From Sperchopsis tessellata (Eukaryota; Arthropoda; Insecta; Coleoptera; Hydrophilidae), in the NCBI GenBank assembly GCA_033557685.1, contig JAWQRN010000197.1:1-34465 (forward strand): a stretch of DNA of 34,465 nt, read 5' to 3'. The position numbers and the translations under genes are program-made. Shown here one piece after another: positions 11,012-21,832 of this stretch (positions are counted from its first letter, which is position 1; each line of letters opens with the position of its first letter). Under the pieces are notes generated by a model that had not been told where the DNA came from, did no database searches, and saw only the letters and a program-made list of their open reading frames with translations.

Positions 11012-11024
11012 TTATATATATATA
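10973..11024. repeat. (TA)n microsatellite with TTTA interruptions
   Basis: TA run of about 52 bp broken twice by TTTA near 11003 and 11011. Confidence 0.96.
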
Positions 11025-13517
11025 GGGAATGAGAGTGCACATCGGCTAAACCCACACAGAGCTGTTTTTCAAATATCTCTGCAAATAATAACAGTAAGGT
11101 AAGATACACGGGAATCACTTATAGTCTTCACATATAGCTGTATTATAACACAAAATCCCTATGATATGAGTAAGTGTGACCCTTGTGTGGTCTCAGGTAT
11201 TATTCAAGTGTTGTCCCCGACTATAGTGATGAAGAACTAACTGAAGAGACTAGACATTAGTTAGACAAGCTCTTGAGGTGGTCACAGGACCACTCACCCA
11301 TCACTTTTTTGGAAGTTACAACTGGACTCTGATTCTGGGTGTATGATAGGGATAAAATCGTCCATAACTGCTGTAAGGCTCATTCAGATTACAATCTGAA
11401 TAGTTATTGAGTAAATAAATACATCGGCGATATGAGCATATTTTTCGCGCAAGATAAGAGGTATGGGGCTACTAAACTCTAGGAAAATCTTGTAAAAAAT
11501 AAAAACATATAAGTTAAATATGCCTTAGAATCACTACCAACCTGATATTACATAATCAAAATAACAATTTATGAGCTCATGTTAACACATGTCCTCAACC
11601 ATTCCACAATATAGATTAAGTTTATAAGAAGCTGAAATCCAAGTTATTATGGAATACTATTATTAGTCTACAAAAACAACTCCAAATATTCAAAATAATA
11701 GTCAATAAACAATTTAATATAATACAAAATAAAATGAATATTTAACAGACAGATATCTTGATTAAAAGATATTTTAAAATATTGAACAAAGACACATTTC
11801 AGGTAATCCTCAAAGTATAAAATACTAAATTAGCACATGAAAGACAAATTAATACCAAGAATTCATTACATGCGAAATGCACAGTTAATAATAAATCTCA
11901 ATTAAATGTTGCAGAAAACTGTTAATACTGAATCGAAAAAGAATATTATTAATGCTGTTCACCAAACAACGATGTCACCAGACCCACAAATAACCATACA
12001 AGAACCAATCGTTAAAAACTACAAATACACATCTAAAATTAAATAATCATTTGTATATCTATTGTCTTACTGAACATTACCAATCAACAATAATTCACAA
12101 GCGTTCCTCGGATACCAACCATCGACCCTAAAATTATCTAAATGATTATCAATTTTTGTTGGATATATAAAAAATTTAATTCTAGTATGCTAGATAGGTC
12201 TAATTAAGAATGAACTGAAACTAAAACTAAACACGCTGCTATTAGACAAAAGTTAGATCACACGCATCTTGCTTCTCTAATAACTAAGGGTCCCTTTCGA
12301 TTCAGGCATTATTTCTACATCAACAGTGAACATCGAATATAATAAAAGCACCTACACATCTTACAAATTAATACCATTTATCATTTAAAATGTATAAGTA
12401 ATATTAAATATATCAATTAAATAACTGGTTCTGTCACAGTACTTTCCACAGTTGAGATTTTTTATTTACTGCAAGTATAATATTACGTGAGCGACACTTT
12501 AATGGTATTAGCTCTACCTATCTTCAGCTAGTTTGACATACTATGTGTAGTTTTATGATCTCATTGTAAAGACTCTAATTGGTATAGACAATAGACTTTA
12601 GTGCATCGAATGGTGAAGAAGTATTCAAGAAAAATCTCAAATGTAGGACATGCTACGTAAGATGGGATGTTAAACCTCAGCTAAAAATATCTTTGAAATA
12701 AGTATTTATTGCTATTCAATCTCAATTGGGATAGTGTAGTTTATGACACAAAATGGTGGAATGGTGCTAGGAAATATGAAAGAAAATATCAAATCACACC
12801 TTACATTTGGATAGAGTATACCTACATGATTCAAAACTGTTGGAATTTCCTATCATTAATTGTATTTATTTTATGTAGCGACACAAAAAATTGAAATGTT
12901 TATAAAACTGCACTATTATATTACATTATATACATACCAAATGAGATGTAGAATGTGACAAAGTATTGTACCTCTATGAGTCAAATGTTGTAAAGAAGCT
13001 GTAGGACAAATTTTAGCAGAGCTGTAAACATCTCTCCTCTACCGTATTTTTTGGTATGTTGATGTAGATTCACCTTGGATTTAACAGCATTGTATATGAA
13101 TATTTGTACGTTCTATAGGACGCACCATACATTTAGACCAATTTTTTAAGGGTTAAATTAAAAGTGGGTCCTATATACGGGAAATATTAAGAGCAATTTT
13201 GAAATTGGATGAACATTTTATATCACGTAAGAGATAGAAGATGAGAATGACACAATAATATGTTTCCAAAGTACAATTTTTACAGAAGAATCCATTATAA
13301 ATTCAGAACTTTGTCAGCAACTTTGCCCTCCAATTTATTTTTTGTAATTTATTTCAAAGTATGTAATACATTGTAGGACATATTACACTGACTCCATTCC
13401 TAGTTTAAATGCAAACTTTCTGTCATCTATTATCAGGTTATATATTTGCTTTATATCATATAATGTCTATAATTTGTTTTTTAAACAAAATTTAATACAT
13501 TCTGTATTATTTTTCAG

Positions 13518-13612
13518 CTATGAACCTGAACTTCATCCTGGAGTAACGTACAAATTAAAAAGTCCCAAAGCAACTCTAAAAATATTCTCAACTGGCAGCG
13601 TAACAGTTACAG
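13518..13612 (+). CDS. Trf2: TBP-like factor (TRF2), coding exon 2 of 3
   Basis: 95-base internal exon between acceptor TTTTTCAG and donor CAG|GTAATT. It completes Asp176 and encodes residues 177-207: YEPELHPGVTYKL, then KIFSTGSVTVT. This is the start and core of the second TBP repeat, aligning with TBP's SYEPELFPGLIY...LIFVSGKVVLTG. His182 replaces the TBP phenylalanine of ELFPG, while Phe199 of the second strand is kept. With Asn92 and Trp109 from exon 1, three of TBP's four DNA-bending phenylalanines are changed, in line with TLF not binding canonical TATA boxes. The exon ends one base into the codon for Ala208 (phase 1). It is too short and too open-ended to show as a stand-alone reading frame; homology and phase identify it. 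Confidence 0.95.
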
Positions 13613-13979
13613 GTAATTAATTAAATTACTAGCTTTTTTAATTAAAAATCTTTACAGGACGATGAAAAACAAAATTTGTTTTCAATACTATATGTTCCAG
13701 TTCCATCATCACATGATGGTAGTGTTATGAGGTTAATAAAGGGTTCATATATTACAACCTTATCAAAACTACGAAATCAGTCTGCAATTATAAATAGCAA
13801 TTTCCAAGTATAATAGTCAGCTTACTGATTTGATATTGTTATCAACTTAGTTATAAATAGGGATTCTAAACTCAAAGCATGTAGAATTTGCAAAAAAGTC
13901 ATTTACCATTTATCATGTAAGTTAAGCTCAGAAAAGAAAGTTTGATATTTTAATTAGAAAGAGTGACCCAAAAATAACG

Positions 13980-14006
13980 CAGCCAATATTGAATTGTGAT
14001 TGGCTG
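13980..14006. repeat. Short inverted repeat CAGCCAAT...ATTGGCTG
   Basis: Perfect 8-bp arms (13980-13987 and 13999-14006) with an 11-base loop. It is preceded by GTGACCCAAAAATAACG, which resembles a transposon end but has no matching partner found nearby. It may be a scrap of a DNA transposon or chance. Confidence 0.55.
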
Positions 14007-15067
14007 TATGTACATATTCCAAAATTACACAGCTACCAATCACAAATCTTTTACCGACTTTTTTTACTACTCCACAGTTGGCAGCATTATCACCGATAGC
14101 CAGTATCAAAGAAAATTTATTGTTGTCAGGCGATATTTTAAAGAGTTTTGGTATAATTTTTAAGATGTATTTATTTATTGTCAGAATAAGTTCAAAGTGG
14201 TATACTCAATTCAAAATATAATAATTCTTCTCTATTATGCATACAAACTATTTAGTGATATCTGTGACATTAGTGAAAGTGTTTCCTGGTTGAAACTATA
14301 TAGAAACTCTGAAGAGTCTATATGGTTTCCACCTGGAAATACTTTTCCTACAGAAAAGAATCATTGAACTCTATAACATTTACTCTGTAACATATGTTGA
14401 TGAATAAACTAGCAGCAAATCTTGAAGCAGTTTTATGTTTCGCAAACAAATAATTCCAAAATGTTAGATTGAATCATTTAACTGTTGCATAGTGTGATGA
14501 AGAAAAGAAACTCTACAGGGTCGTGATTTATGTTCGAAACTCATTTCTTTTTCCCATAATATTATCAAATGTAAATCTGACATTTTCACATTTTTCTCAT
14601 TTTTTGTTCCACCACTATCTTGATAGTGTTCTCCTATACCTCGCTCTCTAAAAGCATTGAAATTATTTATAGTTCTGCTTCTAGGACTTCAGGATTTGTC
14701 ATGATAGTTTCTTTGGTAGAAGTTTATTGATTCAGAAAATACTTCTACTTCAACCAATTTATCCTCAACTTTGGGAGCCTTTTCTTTCACAGTGTTGTTA
14801 CCTTAGTCTGCTCTATTTACAGGTGAGAAATATCTTGCTTTATCACTTATTAATTCTAACCTCTTGGCAAGAATGAGTAATTCTCATTACGTTGAAAATT
14901 TCGTAATTTTTTACCAACTTAGCTTGGTTTTCTATAGTATAGCAAAAATTGTGGAGTTTTTCATTCTATACCTTAATTCTGTATCTAATTTTACATTTCT
15001 ACTTCAACGAATGGACTCAACATACTGTGTGTTCAATCATTGAAGAAACATACATGCCTTGAAAATG

Positions 15068-15115
15068 TCCCTTGTAACAGTAGACGAAACGTGGGCACTT
15101 TTTAGAGCTTCCACT
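15068..15115 (+). mobile_element. Possible mariner transposase scrap
   Basis: The + strand reads MSLVTVDETWALF. VTVDETW is the motif around the first catalytic aspartate of mariner transposases. The flanking bases do not extend the match convincingly in any frame, so this may be a very old remnant or a coincidence. Confidence 0.35.
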
Positions 15116-16754
15116 CCACTTGGAAATAATATTCATATAGATATTAATCCTGAAAGTCTATTAAATTTAATATTGGTGTGAAATATTTGATTTAGTGATT
15201 TTTGTGTGTATTTGTCCTCTCGAACGTATAAATATTAATTTTTAAAAAGTGTACCTCAAACAAATAAATAAATCTTTATAGTTTTCATCATTCAAATACG
15301 TATATCGTAGACAGTATGCATTCTTGTAAAAAAAACAAGCTTAAGTGAAATACGTATTTAGTTTTTAATATGTATTTAAGGCATAATGTACTTTTTAACA
15401 TGATTTTATATATTGAGCAATATTTCATAAAGGTGATTCAGTAAAGCTACAAAATATATTTTCATGTTTATGCAAACATTAAATGGTTAAAAAGTCAGAT
15501 ATAAAATATAAAATTTTATCGACATGATCATGACCTTTTTTTAAGATCATAGGTAAGATTGATATTGTAACTTATAGTTACATTTTCAAAGGGCTATAAA
15601 GTGATTTTAAAATGTGAGCTGATTATTATATGGCATATTTTTTAAGTCAATTGAATCACAAAAATACTACTCTTTTTATTAACACACTATCGGTGTGAAT
15701 GGCACTGTCATTATTTACTTTCATTAAGGCATAACAGGAGTACCAGCTACTTGCCTAGATTAAAAAATGTGTTTGTACTTGCACCTACTTGTAGCGTTTT
15801 CATATTTCACAAAAATTAAAGCAAATCAAGTGGTTACTTCAAATTCAACCCATTATCTAGTGTTAAAAACCTCTTGCTGTCCAGTGGTATCATAACTTGA
15901 TCAAACAATTATATATGTTTTCCACCTATTAAAAAATATGTACAAAAATTGCAAGGGAAATTTTATCTTATTTTAATGAATTCCTAAAGCGTCAAGGTAA
16001 CAGGCTAGAACAGAATCTTTTTGTTCATCCATTAAAACATGTCTATATTAAAACTGTATATACCATACCAGCCCATACTTCTCAAGTATAGAATCAACTA
16101 GAATTTTAATATAATATTATAAGTATCCTTTTAAAAATCGATTACATTTTATAAATTTCGAATCTGAGAATGTTTAACGAATAATTTGACAGCTTGTTAA
16201 TGTGTACTAGAAAAAAATATAAAATTAAAACATTGTAAGTGGTAAGTGGCTTAATTATTTTAGGAGGTCACTTTCCTCTAAGCTAAACTGTTTCAGTGTG
16301 AACTTCGGACAATAGGTCAAATTACAAGTGTCTCTTTCAATTGCTTCCTTATATCTTCAATATGTAAATTCGAAATTGTGGTAAAGTAACTTTTCAGTGA
16401 CTAAGCAAACATTTCAAGTTTTAACAATCTTTACTAGTAGCCTGTTGAAGCCTGGGAAATTTGCTTAGAGTCTGACCACCTACTTTATTTCGGCGGGTAT
16501 ATAATCAATGAATCAAATCAATTTTTCCCTTTTTGCAATAATGAACTAATCAATAAATATAAAGTTTTGAGTTATTATGGTTTAAAATGTTTATTTCACA
16601 GTAAAATAATCTTATTGATCTTAAATTTGTAACTGCTTTAGCAAATATTTTATTCAGAGGGGTTGAAACTCAACATATATTTTTCTATATAAATCATTAC
16701 TTTTACATTTTGAATGTTGGTCGGTGTCTTATTGCAGAAGGGGAGGGGGTCCAA

Positions 16755-16900
16755 TTAGTACAAGAATCGATTAGTGAAATTATCAATCATCAAATAATCT
16801 ATTAATTTAATAGTTGATTAAGCAATTATTTGGAAATTAAATATCATTTAATCAAATAATCATTTCATAACCAATTATTTAATTTATTAATCGAAAAAAG
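16755..16900. repeat. ATTA/TAATC-rich array of short near-repeats
   Basis: About 150 bases built from variants of ATTAATC, AAATAATC, CAATTATTT and their complements, for example AATCGATTAG at the left and TTATTAATCGA at the right. The words recur on both strands at short spacing, so this is more than ordinary AT richness. It could be an array of homeodomain-type sites, a degenerate minisatellite or transposon subterminal repeats. Confidence 0.55.
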
Positions 16901-17029
16901 AAGTTTACTATAGCTGTAATACTCCATTAGTCTTGAAATGTAGCTAAATTTACTTGACAAATGGTATTGCAGAATTTTTAGAACACTTGTTTCTGTTGCA
17001 ATAACAGAGATACTCAGTTCAGGTCTCTA

Positions 17030-17110
17030 CGGGAAACCAGTACATTCGGTCATCTTAAATCGTTGCTCTACCTCATCGAAAAAGTTTAGAATGAATGGTT
17101 TTTGGTCTAT
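17030..17110 (-). mobile_element. Possible hAT transposase fragment
   Basis: The minus strand reads PFILNFFDEVEQRFKMTE, reminiscent of the (L/F)..EV..RF segment ahead of the LDPRFK motif in BED-type hAT transposases. LDPRFK itself is not seen and the next codons run into a stop, so the call rests on a short similarity recalled from the family. Confidence 0.3.
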
Positions 17111-17998
17111 GGAACTTTTTTAAAAATTAATTTCATTCATTTTATCAATAAAGAAACCTTAGACAATACAATTAAGCCGCAACTTGGCGTGTGTGTTTCT
17201 AAACGTTGCAGCAATTTTTCTTTGATAATGTTTCTTTTATTTCATAGGTAGGTAGATGTCATAAAAATACTTACTCCTACATAGCGGCTAAAGGCATAAA
17301 GCAGAACTTTTTGGCATAAAGGATTGGTCAGTTGGTGTATTTGAAGTATTTATCTACAGTAAAAATAGTATTCGTGAATATATTGTAGAACTTCTTAAAA
17401 CAAATCTTCATCTAAATTACAAAGAAATGTTTGTGTGCAACTATCTTATATATTCCTAAGCAACATTTATAGACACCTGTACAACTTGTTAAGAAACAAT
17501 ATAAACTGAATTCACATTACATCAACTATACTGAATTTTAATAATTTTTTAAAATCCGAAAAAGCTTGTTTTTCTTTCAAAATACGTTAATTTGAAATAG
17601 TGTGAGATTATTTATGTATGTTACACATTGCAAGCATATTTAACTTTAAAGTGCTTTGTAGAGTGATGACCTCCACTGTTTGTGATTATTTGTGAATGCA
17701 AAGATAAAATTGAAAAGGGTATATATGTAAATTTGTGCTAGGATAACATTCTACAATATCACCTATTACGGAATTTTTTCCATACCACAGGGACTTATCA
17801 AATAATTAACAACAGTCAACTGAACTATGTATATGTTAAGTGGTACTATTTTGATAAAAGTATAAATTTAAATGACACAAAAACTAATTAAGAAACTATA
17901 CATTCAATATTGTATATTTCACCTTAAATTTATTGCGATATTGACGATTTATATAACAACATAACCTTACTTTTGAAACTAATTCCTATTTCTTCCAG

Positions 17999-18210
17999 CA
18001 CCCAGTGTAGCTGATGTACAAGCTGCAATTGAACACATATTCCCGCTAGTATACGAGTTCCGGAAGGAAAAAACAGCAGAAGACCTAGCAATACAAGCAA
18101 ATAAGAAGCGACGATTAGCTAATGGTGATGTAAATCCTTTATACCATCAAGGCTATGGCGCAACTGAGCCAGCGCCACAGTCAGACAGCGACGAGTCCTG
18201 GGATGCATAA
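17999..18210 (+). CDS. Trf2: TBP-like factor (TRF2), coding exon 3 of 3 with stop
   Basis: Begins after TTCTTCCAG, completes Ala208, and encodes residues 208-277 ending with TAA at 18208-18210. Residues 208-231 (DVQAAIEHIFPLVYEFRKE) form the last helix of the second TBP repeat, matching TBP's EAFENIYPILKGFRK. After this the protein has a tail not found in TBP: a basic KKRR cluster (243-246) that could act in nuclear import, then a Gly/Tyr/Pro stretch and a short acidic end (SDSDESWDA). The TBP fold is therefore complete with no truncation. Codon phase across both introns and the match over the full fold make this a confident functional gene. Confidence 0.95.
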
Positions 18211-18780
18211 TTTCAGTTAAAAAAGTCACTGCCAAATTGAGACTTGAGAGTGCAAAGAAAACAAATAGAGAAAGAAACCAAGGTGATGAAAGAAACTGTG
18301 CAAGACTAATTGTTTATTGAATAGTGCGACTGCTCCATTTCACCGTTGAGTTTATGATCCGAGAACTTAATCTTATTTGTTGTGTAATTTTCAAAGTTTG
18401 TTTTCTCTCGTGAAATAGTTTTATGAATGGAGTTAATGTGATTTTTAGATTACTTGCAATTGTTTCTATAAAATGTGGATAATCTTTACATGTATGATGT
18501 AAACTAGTGGTTATTACAATATTGCTGTTAAAAACCCCTAATCAGTCTTTTTTATATGCAGAATTTATTGCAATGCATAAAACTATCTATATTTTCTCCT
18601 AAAAACCTGTGGAACAAAATTGTAATATGACATATTTGTAATCTTAAAATATAATTTTGATTATTTTTCAGTTTGATTCATTCAAGTGACTTGTTTATAT
18701 TTAACACTGTAAAAAACCTGTAGACAATTTTTTTTATACAAATTTATGAAAAAAAAAATAAATTGTGCTAGTAGTGCATC
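18211..18780 (+). other. TRF2 3' UTR (proximal form)
   Basis: Non-coding DNA after the stop. The first canonical AATAAA lies at 18757-18762, after an A-rich run, giving a 3' UTR of about 570 bases. Further AATAAA hexamers occur downstream (for example near 19343 and 20515), so longer 3' ends are possible. Confidence 0.55.
18757..18762 (+). terminator. Candidate polyadenylation signal AATAAA for TRF2
   Basis: First canonical hexamer after the TRF2 stop. The 30 bases downstream include a T/G-containing stretch. Such hexamers are common in AT-rich DNA, so confidence is moderate. Confidence 0.4.
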
Positions 18781-21550
18781 CTGGTTTGAGGTTTAAAAGT
18801 GATCAAAAATGACTAAACATCACATGATTTCTACATTATCATCCCAAATATTTACTTCCATAGTTATTAGTTATGTCGATAAATATAACAGTCGGAGTAG
18901 TCAAATGTTGACTCTAAGGCAATATTTTGTATAATATTGCCTAATATAGCAACTCTGCTATGTAATGGATAAATACGTGTCCTTCATCTTTATCATTTTT
19001 CTTCAGGTATTTTAACTACTGTCGATAGTTTTACATTCAATCAAGACCAGTTAACGAAATTATTTTAGCCTTCAGTAGGCTATTTGTGTCGTGCATGCCA
19101 AAGTTACTCATTATATTATAGTTTACGGAAATGAAACTCATCCTTAAAGACTATATCTTTGCTAAAGGCATAAACAACTTCCACATTAAACATGCCAAAA
19201 ATGTGAGCCGTAGATTGACTGTTTTAAATGCTATCCTGGCATATAATCTTCCCAAAAACCATATTTGAGTTAGTATGACATTTTCATTCTAGCTGTTGTA
19301 ATTTTAAATTTAATGGATTAATAGTATTTGATGTCAAAATTTTAATAAAAATAGATATATGAACTAATATTCCAGCCATCAATGTTCTGGAACCTAACAT
19401 TTAACAATTTTCTTGTTTATGTTATATTATTAGTGCTAAGTAGTAGGGATTCTCGAGTGATAAGTCTTGGGAGTTAGACGAGAAAGAATAGTGGCTATCT
19501 TCACACAGCCGTTGTTCCCATAAGGTTCCTAATGAATCTATAGCCCTTGTGTGAAAATTCTCATTAACATTTATCAGTTCTTCCAAAAAATGTCACTGGA
19601 TATGTTAATTTTTACACCTGAGAGAAGTGCATTATTAAATTTGGTTTGAACTAATTAATCGCACAAAAATTGCTTTAAACCAATAAGGAGAAAATATGTT
19701 ATGTTTTATGCCCCAAAATAGATATTTGTAATGTTGTAGATGTAGTCTATTTCATAAATAGATTTTACTTCTTTAAACAACTCTGTGGATTAATGTTAAC
19801 TGTATAATACCAACCCATAAAACGTATCTAGTTTTTCTGATACACACATAAATGTATTCCTTAGCTATAAAACAATCTTTGAAAGTTTTGTAAATTATTT
19901 GTACATTTCCTCCTCTAAACTAGCAGTGAGTTCCTGTAAATAGTTAATAATATTTTGACTCGCTCTTAGTTTTAATTATAAATATCGTAAGCTCAACGGT
20001 TCACCAAATAATTTTTGTTATATCATTTTCATTGTATCGTGTTTTTTGATTTTCGTTATTTATTTTACATTACATTGTAATTTTTAACATGCAGGGTCAT
20101 CAAAAATTAACTGATTACTTTATTTAAAACACGCTCTAAATAGAACGCTTAAAAAGAGATCTGTTATTCAATTATTAACTCAAATATAATTCTAATTTAT
20201 GGGTTTTTACTAGACAATTATTAAAGGAAAAAAACCTAGAAATTTGGGCGAAAATATAATAATTAGTTGATTTTCTGATACCCAGGTAATAACTCCATAG
20301 AGCTGCCCAGACTGAAAACTATTATATATGTATTGTTCATTAATATACTCGAACATGTTTTTGATCTATTTTGTGATTTAGAAAAGTTGTTTCTGAGTAA
20401 TTTTAGATTTAGATAATCGTATACTGAAATAATTTATTTTTTTTTTTCCAAACTTTATTTTTCCTATCAAACGTGTGTAAAATGTAGCATATCAGCGCGA
20501 AGAATGTTTTCTAAAATAAAATTTAGTGCATCGGTATTATATATCTTATATATCTAATATGATGTCGATTCTTAACTGTAAATGTAATTTTCCAAGTGCA
20601 ATTGTATCTATATACATTTTGAATTCTTGAATTTCATAAAAAAAACTATTTTATTTAGTGCATCAAGAATTTACTTTTTCTAATAAACATGCTTATTTTT
20701 TAATCTTAGATAATGTGCATATTTATTCATTCACAGCGTAAGGTAAAGTTGAAGACATTGAATTTTTTATACATTTTGTGGTGTAATTTATAAAGATGTT
20801 CTGCTAAATTTTTGAATGTTTGTACCTTAGCTAAAAGCCTGAATATTGTCAATTTATAAAATCGGTTCCTGTGTTGAATCTAACTGTTTTCATGCTTTAT
20901 AAGAGCTAACGTGGTATACTTACATTTTTGTTTTCTATCATATTGTCACCTAAATACTTACTAAAACTTGAGTATTTACTATTTTAAGTTTTCAAAAAAT
21001 TCTTGTCATATCACATAAAATCCTGTAAAATATAAATCAATCGTTTTAAGTCCTTTTTCTCAATACTAGTATGCGTTTGTCTAAAGTTAATTAATTGCCA
21101 AATATAATTCATGAAAAACACCAAATCATTGTTAACTAATTGTTTTTATTGAAAACATTCCAATTCTCTTCCAAATGAATTCTAAAGCATACATTTTGTA
21201 GACTGATAGATAACAGGCCCTTTTTGACCCGAGTGTAAAAGGTTGCAGACTTTCCGTAAATATATCAAAAGTATTAATGGATTGTGTCTAATTATTAATT
21301 TGGGTTCAGTTTATTTTAAAACTTTCAACTTTGCATTCTTATGCCGACCATCCCAGGTGATTGTTATTGACAAGAAAAATAATAAACATGAACCATTGAA
21401 CTTTTGTTCAATCCCATTGGCCATCATAATCGTGATCATTTTTCAAAGGTTTTTTTTTTATTGGGTAAGATTCAAGTCCTGGAACTTGTAAGGTTATAAA
21501 CAATAGAATATACTGGAGTGCAACATAATTTACATAATTATATAGAACTC
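18781..21550. other. AT-rich DNA downstream of TRF2
   Basis: Either distal 3' UTR or intergenic. No coding stretch or recognised repeat is seen. It has several AATAAA hexamers and a Pumilio-type TGTAAATA at 19935-19942, neither distinctive by itself in such AT-rich sequence. Confidence 0.5.
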
Positions 21551-21613
21551 TTTTATTGGAGGAAAAATTAATCACAAATAGAAATTAGACTAACTAAACT
21601 TTACAAAAATAAA

Positions 21614-21832
21614 TTAATTTGTATATGTCATATTTCCACCATTATAATAGTCGATGTCTTTCGATAGTAAGTTTTGATTATCGCAAGAATGATTTTTAAA
21701 ATCTGAAATGACAGAATCATTTAGTATTTGCCAAAAAGAAAAGCCAACTCCATGGTTATCTCTCAGAAAACCTGAAGATTTCTTATGTGGCCGTGGCAGT
21801 CTACTTACACAATTTTTATTATTTATAAACAA
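21614..21832 (-). CDS. Candidate small ORF or terminal exon, unidentified
   Basis: A 72-codon frame on the minus strand whose amino-acid content is less skewed than nearby random frames: RLPRPHKKSSGFLRDNHGVG, then FSFWQILNDSVISDFKNHS. An AATAAA on the same strand lies at 21552-21557, about 57 bases past the stop, which would suit a last exon. No good pyrimidine-tract acceptor is evident just upstream, and I recognise no domain. It could be a short terminal exon, a transposon relic or chance. Confidence 0.3.
   Translation of the reverse strand: MFINNKNCVSRLPRPHKKSSGFLRDNHGVGFSFWQILNDSVISDFKNHSCDNQNLLSKDIDYYNGGNMTYTN

Larger units (their letters stand above)
2255..13517 (+). other. TRF2 intron 1 (11,263 bp, phase 2)
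   Basis: Donor AG|GTAAGT at 2255 and acceptor ATTTTTCAG ending at 13517, both near consensus. It contains the mariner at 2767-3957, a 20-bp tandem duplication at 5001-5040, Penelope-like copies at 6335-7480, the CpG-rich motif block at 7805-8060, a LINE fragment at 9387-9870, a dispersed repeat copy at 9990-10270 and AT microsatellites at 10415 and 10973. Stretches 3960-5600, 8070-9380 and 11430-13500 are AT-rich and hold nothing I can identify. A patch at about 11030-11420 is visibly less AT-rich but unassigned. Confidence 0.9.
13613..17998 (+). other. TRF2 intron 2 (4,386 bp, phase 1)
   Basis: Donor GTAATT and acceptor ATTTCTTCCAG. It contains an inverted CCAAT-type pair at 13980-14006, a possible mariner scrap near 15068, an ATTA/TAAT-rich array at about 16755-16900 and a possible hAT fragment near 17040-17110. 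Otherwise it is AT-rich DNA in which I see nothing else. Confidence 0.9.

Noticed and set aside
19935..19942. Pumilio-type TGTAAATA in a possible distal 3' UTR
   Set aside because: The motif is AT-rich and common here, and the extent of the 3' UTR is unknown.
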